The position numbers were made by a program, and so were the translations under genes. A stretch of DNA of 64,000 bases from Fredinandcohnia onubensis (GTDB lineage: Bacteria > Bacillota > Bacilli > Bacillales > Bacillaceae_L): the NCBI RefSeq assembly GCF_002734215.1, contig NZ_NSEB01000015.1, forward strand, positions 162,495 through 226,494, in the 5' to 3' direction. The notes under the pieces were generated by a model. That model was given only the letters and a program-made list of their open reading frames with translations, did not search any database and was not told the DNA's origin. Positions 1 through 9,049 of this stretch are shown here, piece by piece (position 1 is the first letter of the stretch; each line of letters opens with the position of its first letter).

Positions 1-166
1 AGTCCTTCATAAGCCGGATGAAGTCCCGAACGCGTCGGTGGCCGTCACCCAAAGTCCTTCATAAGCTGAATGAAGTCCCGAATGCCACGATCGCCGCCCC
101 CCAAAGTCCTTCATAAACAAATGAATCGCCCAAAAATGCGATAGAATCTTGCAAAGGTCTTTCATT
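1..166. repeat. Tandem array, 52-bp period, hairpin units
   Basis: AGTCCTTCAT recurs at 1, 53 and 105, an exact 52-bp spacing, with a decayed fourth unit near 155. Each clear unit contains CTTCAT and ATGAAG arms a few bases apart, so it can form a small hairpin, followed by a variable linker. The array may continue beyond the left edge. The same family recurs at 24292-24570 and as one partial unit near 8090-8140. It is non-coding, since 52 is not a multiple of three. Confidence 0.8.
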
Positions 167-192
167 GCTGCCTTAGCCAAAATCACAAAAAC

Positions 193-228
193 AAAGACGG
201 CATCAGAATAATTCTGAACGCCGTCTTT
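193..228 (-). terminator. Rho-independent terminator of yvbH
   Basis: AAAGACGGC (193-201) pairs with GCCGTCTTT (220-228), with an inner TCAGAAT/ATTCTGA stem. On the minus strand the hairpin runs into a T-rich tail. It lies 5 bp past the yvbH stop codon. Confidence 0.8.
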
Positions 229-232
229 TCTA

Positions 233-847
233 TTAATTATTTATATACTTCTCAAAAACCTCACCAAAGTCTTTCCTGAGGTATTGATCACGAGCTGATG
301 ATAGCCAAGAGAAGCCGTATTCAGTTAATTGTTTGTATTCCTCAGCTAGCTGGATTTCTGCTGGTCGGGAGTTGTGCAATACCGTTACCGCTTTGTCCAA
401 GCTATTAATTGCCATATCATACATCACGTTATTTTCATGAATAATTTCGGAAATATAAACGAGTGCTTTATATAAATCATTTAATTTATCAATCTGTCTT
501 TTATCCACATCAATACTAAACGCTTGATTACCTAAGTTGAATTTAATTTCGATATCTAAGTCGACTCGACCAGCCGTTTCGAGAAAAACATTTGTGATTT
601 TATGCTGTGAATACGGATAGCGTTTTAGCATCCTTTTCGAAGAAACGGCATTGGCGCCATCAACATGGATGAAAGCAATGTTTGTGAAGCAATATTCATC
701 TGCTTTTGTCTTAATTAAGAAGTAAATCTTTTCATTATCTTCATGTCTAATGTAATCATCTGCGTCTGTTTTATCATAGTCCTCAGGGCCAATAATTTTT
801 CCGATATCCGATAAACCTAAAGCATCGGCTGCAAATTTTTTTAACAT
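233..847 (-). CDS. yvbH: YvbH-like PH-domain protein
   Basis: A soluble 204-residue protein with no signal peptide or membrane segment. The first two thirds resemble a bacterial pleckstrin-homology (bPH) fold, with alternating beta-strand patterns such as KIYFLIKTKADEYCF and the IAFIHVDG stretch. The last third is helical, like the YvbH oligomerisation region. Length and layout match B. subtilis YvbH, whose role is unknown. The ATG start is preceded by GGAGGGG at good spacing. It is a single gene with its own terminator. The family call rests on recalled similarity and residue patterns, not on a search. Confidence 0.7.
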   Translation of the reverse strand: MLKKFAADALGLSDIGKIIGPEDYDKTDADDYIRHEDNEKIYFLIKTKADEYCFTNIAFIHVDGANAVSSKRMLKRYPYSQHKITNVFLETAGRVDLDIEIKFNLGNQAFSIDVDKRQIDKLNDLYKALVYISEIIHENNVMYDMAINSLDKAVTVLHNSRPAEIQLAEEYKQLTEYGFSWLSSARDQYLRKDFGEVFEKYINN

Positions 848-1102
848 ATTAACTTCCCCTCCATACGAAAACTTGTTACTCCAAACTCATTATATCGCGT
901 TTGTGGAAGGAGTATAACCCGAAGTTTCTAAAAAATGGTTCTGGTAATGTATAAAGACACGAAACACTTGATGGCCATAGTGCCTATAAACTTCAATATT
1001 ATGCTCTACAAAACATCCTTTCAAATAATGAAACTAAAGTTGTTAAAATAACATGGAACAAAACAGGTTGAGCTTTCACGATGAATGCACTTTTGTGAAA
1101 AC

Positions 1103-2206
1103 TCATCCTTTCTTTTGTTTTTTGATGAACTGGCGAATGAAACTAATTATAAATATGACAGGGATATAGCCAAACATGATAGCTGTACCACTTACATTGA
1201 CCATTTTTTGAATGAGTCGCGTGTAATAAATGTCAATGAGTTGGCTATTTACAAAAACAAAGCCAACTAGTAAAAAAAGTAGAATATAAGTTGGCTTTAT
1301 CTTTGGTAGAGTAACTTTTATAGCTCTAATAGCTGACCAAAGATATAAACAAATCACAGGTATGATGACTAAGAGCCAGGTAAAGATAAAGATAAACTCA
1401 AAGCGTTCCAAAAAAGGAAACTGGATGATTTTAATCATTGTTAAGGTTGGCCATGTTAAGTGGTGTATTTTTCCTTGTGCAAAGAACATAAAAGTGATAA
1501 ACGTTATGGACGTATACAAGATAGTTGAAAACAATAAAGCCCAATGCCCCCATTTGCTTGTCTTATTTCCGTTTTTTATAAAAGGCAAATAAACAAGAAC
1601 TGTCTCAAATCCTAAGAATAAAGGGACAGCTGCTTTAGCCGAGATAAAATGGTCTTTTAAACTATGATCGAAAAGTGGTTGAAGGTATGAAACCTCCAAA
1701 TAGTTAGCGATGGAAAAAAAGGAGATTAGCAAGATAGCTGGTATCACGACACCCCAAAATGCAACTCCAGTTATCACTCGAAATCCCCCTGATACCAGAT
1801 AAAAAATGAGGCAACAAAGAAGAAGAGCGTACTCCCAACTAGGAATCCCATCGAAAACCCATACTTGAAGGAGATCAATATAACCATATACAACTGATAC
1901 TCCGGCTAGTGAAAAGTAACATGCCAATACTAAATTTAAAGCGCCTCCCAGTTTCTTTCCCAATAGGTCTTTATGAAAGGAAAGAATATCCCCTGCGGTA
2001 GACTGTTTTAAGATATATAGCATCATTATAAATAATATCTGAAAGCTTAAACCCAAAACAAGTACGGACATCCATGCTTCATTGCCAGCCCCTTTACTTA
2101 CATTTCCTTGAAATCTTAATACTGCAATTCCTGTTTGAGAGCCATGTATTAAAAAGAATAGGAAATAGGGAGAAACTTGTTTATTTTCGTTAATCTGACT
2201 GTTCAT
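1103..2206 (-). CDS. GerAB/GerKB-family spore germination permease
   Basis: Last gene of a gerA-gerC-gerB operon. The 367-residue protein has about ten hydrophobic segments spread over its length, as expected of the APC-superfamily B subunit of nutrient germinant receptors in the spore inner membrane. The N-terminus (SPYFLFFLIHGSQTG) and the early Trp- and Gly-rich helices are typical of the family, and the usual length is about 365. It starts 21 bp after gerC, with an AGGATGG ribosome binding site. The germinant cannot be predicted. I saw no convincing terminator between its stop and position 850. Confidence 0.9.
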   Translation of the reverse strand: MNSQINENKQVSPYFLFFLIHGSQTGIAVLRFQGNVSKGAGNEAWMSVLVLGLSFQILFIMMLYILKQSTAGDILSFHKDLLGKKLGGALNLVLACYFSLAGVSVVYGYIDLLQVWVFDGIPSWEYALLLCCLIFYLVSGGFRVITGVAFWGVVIPAILLISFFSIANYLEVSYLQPLFDHSLKDHFISAKAAVPLFLGFETVLVYLPFIKNGNKTSKWGHWALLFSTILYTSITFITFMFFAQGKIHHLTWPTLTMIKIIQFPFLERFEFIFIFTWLLVIIPVICLYLWSAIRAIKVTLPKIKPTYILLFLLVGFVFVNSQLIDIYYTRLIQKMVNVSGTAIMFGYIPVIFIISFIRQFIKKQKKG

Positions 2207-2227
2207 TATTAACCATCCTAGTCTAGC

Positions 2228-3316
2228 CTAGCCCTGAAGGCCAGAATGTATGATTTCTAAATTTATATCAATATTGATAGGTAAAGTAGGGTATTGTTCA
2301 TAAAAGGAATTCTCATCCCAATCTCGATCTTGGGATCGCACAATATTTCCAATTCCGAGTGGATCGACCCCTTTTTCTTTGAAGGTATTTAATAGTTCCT
2401 CGATATCTTTTTTTACTTCTTTTTTAATTAATCTTTTTATCATTTCAAGATCATCTGGATTTTCCAGGTTAAAGCGGTCCGGATGATGTGTAATCGTCCA
2501 TACGAGTTTTAAAGAAAGATTTAATTGCTGCTCATCTTTTACCCATTCCCACTTCCTTTTATTTCGAAACGCTTGAATTATAATGACATCTGCCCGATTC
2601 TCCTTGTCAAGGACAATTTCATAAATGGCTTGTGAACGATAATTCTCTAAAATCGAGAAAATAAAGGTTTCTTGCTCATTCAAGTGAAGTTTGAATTTAT
2701 CATCTTTAAAAATCCCAACTCGATCCACCTGTATCTTATCGTTTTCGTCGATGGTCACCATTGGTACATACGGATCCATACCTTCACCATAGAAGTGGTT
2801 TAAGAAAACATGCAGGTTCATCCTTGGAAGTTGTTGACCCGTCATATTTTGTTTGATTTGATCAGCCAGAGTCAGGTCCCCTTTTTTTAGGGTGTTAAGT
2901 GTTTCCTTCGCACTGTGGGAAGAAACGGCAATCTGTATATTGGTCGCGATTTCAGGTGTCAAAAGAAGCCGTTCTACTACATCGTTAACACCAGTTGTTG
3001 CAAATTCATTACCCAATACTAAAACCCTTATTTTCGATAAAGCAACTGGCGTACTCGTGTGTGTTGACATTTTAGGTCTTAATAGTGCAACTGCATCTGT
3101 TTTCGCTTCTAAATATTGACTTTTATCGCTCCCTTTGCTTTTTGTATATTCAGGGAACAAAGCGCTTCCAATCACATTCCCGTTATCGTCTAAATCAAAT
3201 CCGAAAACATGAACAATACTCAATTTATCGACAATCTTGGTTCTCGTACATCCAACTAGGCTTACGATACATATGAATACAATGACAACTAGTTTTACTT
3301 TTCTCCATTTACCCAT
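2228..3316 (-). CDS. Ger(x)C-family spore germination lipoprotein
   Basis: C subunit of the germinant receptor, 362 residues. A short positive N-terminus and a hydrophobic stretch end in the lipobox VSLVGC, so Cys23 should be lipidated and anchor the protein at the spore inner membrane. The body contains typical GerC motifs (KLSIVHVFGFDLDDNG near the start and LARPKMS/THT-like stretches, a C-terminal NIDINLEIIHSG). It lies between gerA (29 bp upstream) and gerB, in the order A-C-B. A GGAG ribosome binding site precedes the ATG. Confidence 0.9.
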   Translation of the reverse strand: MGKWRKVKLVVIVFICIVSLVGCTRTKIVDKLSIVHVFGFDLDDNGNVIGSALFPEYTKSKGSDKSQYLEAKTDAVALLRPKMSTHTSTPVALSKIRVLVLGNEFATTGVNDVVERLLLTPEIATNIQIAVSSHSAKETLNTLKKGDLTLADQIKQNMTGQQLPRMNLHVFLNHFYGEGMDPYVPMVTIDENDKIQVDRVGIFKDDKFKLHLNEQETFIFSILENYRSQAIYEIVLDKENRADVIIIQAFRNKRKWEWVKDEQQLNLSLKLVWTITHHPDRFNLENPDDLEMIKRLIKKEVKKDIEELLNTFKEKGVDPLGIGNIVRSQDRDWDENSFYEQYPTLPINIDINLEIIHSGLQG

Positions 3317-3345
3317 ATAATCTCCACTTTCATATTTAGAGAGTT

Positions 3346-4869
3346 TTATTCTGAGTTCAGTCCATCTTCTGTGTCTTGAGTTGAAGCTGGAGAATATCGT
3401 TTGTTACTTAATGGTCTAAAGATCGATGGACGTTTATTTAGATTTGCGAAATTAGGTCTTATGAAGGAACCAAGTGCCCACCCTTTTCGGTAGGGGTATA
3501 GCGGAATCATATAGGGAACTCCTAATGATTTGAGTCGAGTCAAATGTCCGATTATAAAAAGAACACCTACATAAATACCTAAACCACCCCAAATTGCAGC
3601 AAGTATGATGAAAGGATATCTTAACATCCTAACAGCATTAGACATTTTATAAATTGGCGTTGTAAACGAGGCCAATGCTGAAAGTGCAACAATGATTAAT
3701 AAAATATTACTCGTAAGTGCTGCATCAACAGTTGCCTGTCCGATTACAATTCCTCCAACTATTCCTAGTGTCTGTCCAATTTTGGTGGGTAGACGTGCTC
3801 CGGCTTCCCTGAGTAAATCAATGGTCACTTCTAAGAATAAAACTTCAAGAACAGGGGGAAAGGGAACATTGGCTCTTGAGTTAATGAGAGGACCAAGCAG
3901 ATCCTTCGGTATAACCTCAAAATGGAATGTTAATATTGCTACATAAAAGGAAGTTGCAAATATGGAGAACAACATTCCAAATATCCGAATTAATTTAAAA
4001 AAAGATGCAATCAAGGATGGAAGATAAAAATCTTCTGGATTTGAAAAAAAGTCCATTAGATTTACTGGGCCTACTACGGCGTAGGAGGACTTATCAGTAA
4101 TCAGTACAATTTGTCCTAATAAAAGTGCTCCTACAGTCCGATCTAATCTTTCTGTAGTCACAAATAGTGGAAATGGAGATGACGAATGATCGGAAATCAT
4201 TTGCTCAAGCTGAGTATTGTCAAACACTACATCAACATCAAGGTTATCTAATCTTTGTTTTGCAGTTTTTACAAACTCGGGATTCGTAACACCATCTACG
4301 TATGCAATGACAACCTTTGTATGAGTTCTTGTCCCAACGGTCAATTCTTCGTAGATTAGGTCCGGCGTATCAAGATGTTCTCTTAGCATATGAAGATTTG
4401 TTCCAATATCTTCTATAAAACCAATCTTCGGCCCAATCACACTAAATTCATTTTGTGTATCATTTGTTTCCCGTTGACCTAACCTCGCGTTTCCGATCGT
4501 AAATAGAGCGAATTCATCCATTTGGTTTTTGAAATATACCGCTAATACCCCTTGATGGAAGGCTTTTTCGAGTTCCAATGGATTCTTTGAAAATTTAATT
4601 TCCTCTATTGGGATAATATTTTTCAAATCAGTAAGTTTTTCGATTTCTGTAACTTTCTCCTTTAAACTAGGTAATAGAGACTGTTGCAGAATCTTAGTAT
4701 CAACTAACGTTTGAAAATAACTTATTGAAAAATTATCATTTTTTTCAATAGGTGAGACTGTTGTAAAATCACTCGATTTTCTCGCCTTTTCGAATACTTC
4801 ATCTATAGTTTTTTCTTTCGTTTCATAACTTTTAACAGTGTTTTTGCTATCCTTCTTTTTCCAAAACAT
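3346..4869 (-). CDS. GerA-family spore germination protein (A subunit)
   Basis: First gene of the germination operon. It has a soluble N-terminal half (about residues 1-270) and then four or five membrane segments with the conserved stretches SRANVPFPPVLEVLFLEVT and ARLPTKIGQTLGIVGGIVIG, diagnostic of GerA/SpoVAF-type A subunits. I chose the ATG at 4869. A TTG ten codons upstream (4899) is in frame but has no ribosome binding site and would lie only a few bases from the start predicted by the SigG-like promoter at 4911-4941. AGGTG sits about five bases before the ATG. The C-terminal tail is hydrophilic. Confidence 0.9.
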   Translation of the reverse strand: MFWKKKDSKNTVKSYETKEKTIDEVFEKARKSSDFTTVSPIEKNDNFSISYFQTLVDTKILQQSLLPSLKEKVTEIEKLTDLKNIIPIEEIKFSKNPLELEKAFHQGVLAVYFKNQMDEFALFTIGNARLGQRETNDTQNEFSVIGPKIGFIEDIGTNLHMLREHLDTPDLIYEELTVGTRTHTKVVIAYVDGVTNPEFVKTAKQRLDNLDVDVVFDNTQLEQMISDHSSSPFPLFVTTERLDRTVGALLLGQIVLITDKSSYAVVGPVNLMDFFSNPEDFYLPSLIASFFKLIRIFGMLFSIFATSFYVAILTFHFEVIPKDLLGPLINSRANVPFPPVLEVLFLEVTIDLLREAGARLPTKIGQTLGIVGGIVIGQATVDAALTSNILLIIVALSALASFTTPIYKMSNAVRMLRYPFIILAAIWGGLGIYVGVLFIIGHLTRLKSLGVPYMIPLYPYRKGWALGSFIRPNFANLNKRPSIFRPLSNKRYSPASTQDTEDGLNSE

Positions 4870-4910
4870 ACCTCCACCTAACCCTATACAAAGTTGCAAA
4901 ATCTTTCAGT

Positions 4911-4941
4911 TAGTATTTAACGACATGGAAGGAAATATTCA
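4911..4941 (-). promoter_or_regulatory. Candidate SigG-type promoter of the ger operon
   Basis: On the minus strand, GAATA (-35 region, 4940-4936) and AATACTA (-10 region, 4917-4911) are separated by 18 bp. The recalled SigG consensus is GHATR-N18-CATWHTA, so only the first base of the -10 differs. Forespore expression is expected for germinant receptor operons. The predicted transcription start is near 4904. Confidence 0.55.
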
Positions 4942-5054
4942 CCAAATTCCGATGACTTTTACAAAAAGTATCTATTTCCATTTTTGATATTTCGAATCAG
5001 GTTAGGGAAGATTACCTCTTATACCAGTTTTTATTTTTTAATTGAAACAAGTGG

Positions 5055-5864
5055 ATGGGGGCAATCCTTTACATCATGAACAATTACACGAATGATAATA
5101 CGGCAAGACGTTATATAGCCAATGTCAGTATGTTTGGTACATCTATCATTCATTTGAGGAACCCATATATTATTGCTTGGTGGTCGGCAGCTTTTCCGGG
5201 GTTTGGCCATTTGTTATTAGACAAATACCACCGGGGATATCTGCTAATTATTTGGGAAGTTATTGTAAATATAAATGCTAACGTAAACCTTGCAATGATC
5301 CACTCATTTAGTGGAAATATAGAGATGGCCAAGAACATATTGGACACGAGATGGCTCATTATGTACATCCCTGTCTACATATTTGCGATTTGGGACAGCT
5401 ACCGATCAACAATTGATATGAATAAGATGTATATACTTGCTGACCATGAAAACCACCGATTTAACACTTTTAGCATGGGGGCTGCTGGTATGAACTATTT
5501 GGATAAAAGAAATCCAATTTTGGTTATTATATGGTCATTGTTCATGCCTGGGCTAGGACATCTCTATAATCATAAGACGGTTACGGCTTTTTTTCTCATC
5601 ATTTGCTGTGTAATCTTTTTCTTTTTTTCACATGCATTAGAAGCTGTATCTCTATTGTTTTTAGGTAAAGTAAACGAGGCTACAGAAGTTTTAGATCCAG
5701 AGTGGTTCCTATTTTTGCCGTCAGTTTTTGGTTTTGCTATTTATGATTCTTATATTAATGCAGTTGAAAATAATAAGCTATTTGAACGGGACCAACGGAA
5801 CTTCTTAAGGGAAAAGTACCAGTCAAGCCAATTTCAAGTTCTCAAGGGACTAAAAGTGAAGTGA
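5055..5864 (+). CDS. Multi-pass membrane protein with internal duplication
   Basis: I do not recognise a characterised homologue. The 269-residue protein consists of two similar halves. Residues about 37-137 and 148-250 each begin with NP, then WS-x3-PGxGHL, two hydrophobic helices, a W-x4-P step and a closing A-I-(W/Y)-D-S-Y motif followed by an NK-containing hydrophilic end. The PGxGHLY-type motif resembles that of small TM2-like or DUF5683-like membrane proteins. The start is uncertain: the ATG at 5055 lacks a clear ribosome binding site, and an in-frame ATG at 5076 is an alternative. It is divergent from the ger operon and 7 bp from the next gene, probably co-transcribed with it. Confidence 0.7.
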   Translation: MGAILYIMNNYTNDNTARRYIANVSMFGTSIIHLRNPYIIAWWSAAFPGFGHLLLDKYHRGYLLIIWEVIVNINANVNLAMIHSFSGNIEMAKNILDTRWLIMYIPVYIFAIWDSYRSTIDMNKMYILADHENHRFNTFSMGAAGMNYLDKRNPILVIIWSLFMPGLGHLYNHKTVTAFFLIICCVIFFFFSHALEAVSLLFLGKVNEATEVLDPEWFLFLPSVFGFAIYDSYINAVENNKLFERDQRNFLREKYQSSQFQVLKGLKVK

Positions 5865-5871
5865 TTAATGA

Positions 5872-6339
5872 ATGCAGGTATTTGCAACGTTTAAAAGTAA
5901 TGATTATATGGAAATTGCCATCGCGGAAATAGAAAAAACGGGGATAAAAAGCGAAGATATTTTTGCAGTTCCGCTTGATAAACGAAAAGAGGACGTGAGA
6001 CTATTTGATACCTTGAATCGGTCAGATGGCACCACTCTTTTTGATATTGGGGCCGCACTTGCTACGGCATTTTCTGTAATTGGAGCAAGTATCGGATTTA
6101 ACCTGACTTGGGGGCCAATCTATTGGGGATTAATTGGTGCAGCAGTTGGATTCATGATTGGTTTTGCGATTAGATTATGTGTAGAGCTTGTGTCTAAAAA
6201 GAAAAAGAGGTCCCAAAAGGGAAATAGTACTGAAATCATCCTTATTATCGAATGTGAAGAACCACAAGCAAAACAAATAGAATTTATTTTATGGGAGTAC
6301 CACGCATTGGGGGTTGCAAAAGTTAAAGTGAATACATAA
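5872..6339 (+). CDS. Small membrane protein with glycine-rich helical hairpin
   Basis: 155 residues. The N-terminal part (about 1-55) resembles the ferredoxin-like fold of general-stress and DUF1269-type proteins (MQVFATFKSNDYMEIAIAEI). Two glycine-rich hydrophobic helices follow (about 60-110), then a KKKKR basic stretch and a C-terminal beta-rich segment (IILIIECEEPQAKQIE). It starts 7 bp after the previous stop and is followed by a terminator, so the two genes probably form an operon. Function is unknown. The position beside a ger operon hints at, but does not show, a sporulation link. Confidence 0.7.
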   Translation: MQVFATFKSNDYMEIAIAEIEKTGIKSEDIFAVPLDKRKEDVRLFDTLNRSDGTTLFDIGAALATAFSVIGASIGFNLTWGPIYWGLIGAAVGFMIGFAIRLCVELVSKKKKRSQKGNSTEIILIIECEEPQAKQIEFILWEYHALGVAKVKVNT

Positions 6340-6352
6340 ATGACACTACTAA

Positions 6353-6388
6353 AACCTGTTTTATTGAAGAACAGGTTATTTTGCTTTT
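6353..6388 (+). terminator. Terminator after the 5055-6339 operon
   Basis: AACCTGTT (6353-6360) pairs with AACAGGTT (6370-6377), followed by ATTTTGCTTTT. Confidence 0.7.
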
Positions 6389-6638
6389 GAAAAAAGCCAG
6401 TGACTTTTTTGCTATTTTAATAGGAGTGAACTCCCTCTTGAAAAAAGCATCTTTGGTAGAATGTTAATACTTTCTAGGGTTGTAGGAATTCCAAATTTGT
6501 GAGTTGTGCTTTATACTGGGTTAGTATGTTGTAAAATAGGATAGAAATGGACTATACTTATATTTTTTCAGAAACCAAAAACTCAAGATATTATAACTTC
6601 AATATAGACAAAAAGGTTTACCGAGGGAGGAACAATAA

Positions 6639-8027
6639 TTGGCAGTAACAAATCCAGAAACGATGATTGTTGATATAAAAAGTTTAGATGAAAAAGGTTC
6701 AGGACGGGGAGTTGTGTGGCGTGAAAATGAGCACGGCAATAAAAAGAAGCTAAAACTCACTATTCCGCAAACCTTAATTGGCGAGCAGGTTCGTGTAACC
6801 GTTGACCAGCCTGACCGAAAACGAAGAAAAGCAATGGCTGAGGAAATCTTAACAGCGAATGACCTACGTCTTGCACCACCATGCCCTCATTTTGAAAAAT
6901 GCGGTGGCTGTGTATGGCAACACTGGGATTACAAGGGTCAGCTTCAATACAAAACGGATTATGTGAAACGACAAGTTGAATCGCAAGGTTTCAATCCGGA
7001 ACTTGTGAAGGATACAATCGGAATGGACGAGCCATGGCATTACCGCAATAAAATGGAATTTACTTTCTCACCCGAGGGGGAACTAGGTTTACATGAACAA
7101 GGAAACTTCCGAAAAATCATTTCCCTTGAAACATGTCTAATTGCAGCTGAAAAAATGGTGGAAGGTGCAATGGAAGTAGCGCAGTGGGCAAAAGACCATC
7201 AGCTACCTGGCTATAACAAAGATAAGCATGAAGGTCTTCTTCGCCATCTTATGGTGAGACAATCCTTTGCAACTGGTGAAGTTATGCTAGCTCTTTTTGC
7301 AACTGAAGCACCAGAAGGAAAACTAAAAAATGCTGCAGATGATCTAGTAAAGCGCATTGAAGAAAAATTCCCAGAGGTTAAAAGCTTATTATGGCTTGAA
7401 AATACAGACTGGGCTGACCGCACTCAATCAGAAAAAACACATTTATTAGCGGGACGCGATTTCATTTATGATGAAATGGACGGATATCGTTTCCGTGTTT
7501 GGTTTGATACATTCTTCCAAACCAACCCAACTCAAGCTCAAAAATTAGTCGACTTAGCTGTTGAAATGGGGGAACCGAAGAAATCAGAAAAAATGATTGA
7601 TCTTTTCTGTGGAGTAGGAACATTCTCCCTTCCTTTTGCAAGTCGCGTTCAAAAGCTTGCAGGAATTGAAATTGTTGAAAGCTCAATTGAATCTGCAAAA
7701 CGTAATGCAAAAGATAATGGCTTATCAAACACGTACTTCTTAGCAAAGGATGCAAGAAAAGGAATTGATGAAGTGTTAGAAAGCTTTGGAAGACCAGAGT
7801 TACTTTTACTTGATCCTCCACGTTCAGGTGCTGGCGGTAAAGTAATGAGAAGAATTGGCCGCTCTCAGCCAGAAAGAATTGTCTATGTTTCTTGTAACCC
7901 AGAAACGTTCGCAACGGATATTAAAGAACTTGAACCATTTGGATATACCTTAAAAGGCGTTCAACCAGTGGACCTATTTCCACATACTGTTCACGTTGAA
8001 GCAGTTGCACTGCTTGTGAAAGAATAA
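6639..8027 (+). CDS. rlmD: 23S rRNA (uracil-C5)-methyltransferase, RlmD/RumA family
   Basis: SAM-dependent RNA methyltransferase of the TrmA/RumA/RlmCD family, 462 residues. In order it has an N-terminal TRAM-like RNA-binding beta domain (about 1-75), the iron-sulphur cysteines CPHFEKCGGC near 86-95 with a further Cys near residue 167, the SAM motif DLFCGVGTFSLPFA near 323-336, the DPPRSG motif near 389-394, and the catalytic motif SCNPETFATD near 417-426. It starts at TTG, with GGGAGG eight bases upstream. In Bacillus such enzymes methylate U747 and/or U1939 of 23S rRNA. The exact target cannot be read from sequence. It is a single gene with its own terminator. Confidence 0.9.
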   Translation: MAVTNPETMIVDIKSLDEKGSGRGVVWRENEHGNKKKLKLTIPQTLIGEQVRVTVDQPDRKRRKAMAEEILTANDLRLAPPCPHFEKCGGCVWQHWDYKGQLQYKTDYVKRQVESQGFNPELVKDTIGMDEPWHYRNKMEFTFSPEGELGLHEQGNFRKIISLETCLIAAEKMVEGAMEVAQWAKDHQLPGYNKDKHEGLLRHLMVRQSFATGEVMLALFATEAPEGKLKNAADDLVKRIEEKFPEVKSLLWLENTDWADRTQSEKTHLLAGRDFIYDEMDGYRFRVWFDTFFQTNPTQAQKLVDLAVEMGEPKKSEKMIDLFCGVGTFSLPFASRVQKLAGIEIVESSIESAKRNAKDNGLSNTYFLAKDARKGIDEVLESFGRPELLLLDPPRSGAGGKVMRRIGRSQPERIVYVSCNPETFATDIKELEPFGYTLKGVQPVDLFPHTVHVEAVALLVKE

Positions 8028-8035
8028 TGTGTTGC

Positions 8036-8080
8036 CTGTCCCCCGTAATGTAAAGATTAACTTACGGAGGGCAGTTTTTT
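8036..8080 (+). terminator. Terminator of rlmD
   Basis: CTGTCCCCCGTAA (8036-8048) pairs, with one mismatch, with TTACGGAGGGCAG (8062-8074), followed by six T. Confidence 0.85.
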
Positions 8081-8084
8081 AATA

Positions 8085-8140
8085 CCTTGAATGAAGGACA
8101 AAACGAGTGCAAAATCGCTTCGAAAAGTCTTTCATCACCA
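8085..8140. repeat. Partial unit of the AGTCCTTCAT repeat family
   Basis: ATGAAGGAC near 8091 and AAGTCTTTCATCACC near 8125 look like the trailing half of one hairpin unit and the leading half of the next. It appears to be a relic of the family seen at 1-166 and 24292-24570. The rest of the 8081-8337 gap holds only the gntR operator region. Confidence 0.45.
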
Positions 8141-8254
8141 TAGTCAAGATTAATTAAAGTATTTTCATTTAAAATTATTTGTCGAATTTTTGTAAATTTG
8201 AATACGTTTTCTCTTTACAAGGAGACATTTTGAGTATATATTAATTTATGACAA

Positions 8255-8272
8255 ACTTGTGTACAAGTATAC
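8255..8272 (+). promoter_or_regulatory. GntR-type operator upstream of the regulator gene
   Basis: ACTTGTGTACAAGTATAC contains the palindrome ACTTGT-N2-ACAAGT. The same 18-bp pattern recurs at 9050-9067 before dctP. It overlaps the region just upstream of a TATAAT at 8276-8281, where a repressor would block RNA polymerase. This suggests autoregulation. Confidence 0.7.
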
Positions 8273-8337
8273 AACTATAATTGAAAGGAAGATACAGAAT
8301 CCTAATATGAATAGTATAAGACATCTATAAAAGTGAG

Positions 8338-9018
8338 TTGATCGTATTGGAATTTCCTTCTATCGCTTTAAAAGGGACTTCTCTTGGAGAAATGATATCA
8401 AGTGAATTACGTTTGAAAATAATCAACAAAAGCATTACTCCTGGAACAGTTTTATCTGAAAACTCTATTGCTGAAGAATTTGGGACTAGCAGGTCCCCTG
8501 TACGAGAGGCCCTTAAAACTTTATCAAATGAAGGTTTGATTCGGTTAGAGCGCATGGGTGCTGTAGTGATTGGATTGTCTCCAAAAGATATCGAGGAATT
8601 GTATGATGTGCGATATATCATTGAAACATTTGTTATCGAACGTCTCTCTAAAATGGAACATCAGCATATTGTCGGAAAACTTAATAAAATACTTGATGAG
8701 ATGATTATTGCCGCTAAGTATAATCAACATATTGAATTTACAATTTCAGATTTGAAGTTTCATGAGGTAATGATAGAGGCGGCAAATCATAAAAGAATGC
8801 TTCATCTATGGAATAATATTCGAGACATTGTCTTCACAGCATTGCTAGTCACTACAAAAAAAAGATTCCTTGAAAAGTCAAATGAGATTGAGCCATTAAT
8901 AGAGAAACACCGTGTATTAATTGAATCTATCGTCTCAAAGGATCTGGAATATATAAAAAGAGTAGTTCATGACCATTTTGAAGATACTCGTGAAACAGTG
9001 AAGGATACAATATTGTAA
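8338..9018 (+). CDS. GntR-family regulator with FCD domain
   Basis: 226 residues. It has an N-terminal winged helix-turn-helix (about 12-75, with the typical AEEFGTSRSPVREALKTL recognition region) and then an all-helical FCD ligand-binding domain (about 85-220) with the metal-site pattern of D/H residues (SDLKFHEVMIEAANHKR, and HRVLIESI). FadR-subfamily regulators with FCD domains usually sense small organic or sugar acids. The called start is TTG at 8338; another TTG at 8347 is possible, and neither has a strong ribosome binding site. The gene lies upstream of, and in line with, a TRAP transporter and a dehydrogenase that share its operator. Confidence 0.88.
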   Translation: MIVLEFPSIALKGTSLGEMISSELRLKIINKSITPGTVLSENSIAEEFGTSRSPVREALKTLSNEGLIRLERMGAVVIGLSPKDIEELYDVRYIIETFVIERLSKMEHQHIVGKLNKILDEMIIAAKYNQHIEFTISDLKFHEVMIEAANHKRMLHLWNNIRDIVFTALLVTTKKRFLEKSNEIEPLIEKHRVLIESIVSKDLEYIKRVVHDHFEDTRETVKDTIL

Positions 9019-9049
9019 TTATCGGTATAACTATATTTTTTTAGAATCA

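Noticed and set aside
1085-1270. Short plus-strand open frame
   Set aside because: Antisense to the germination permease gene with no ribosome binding site.
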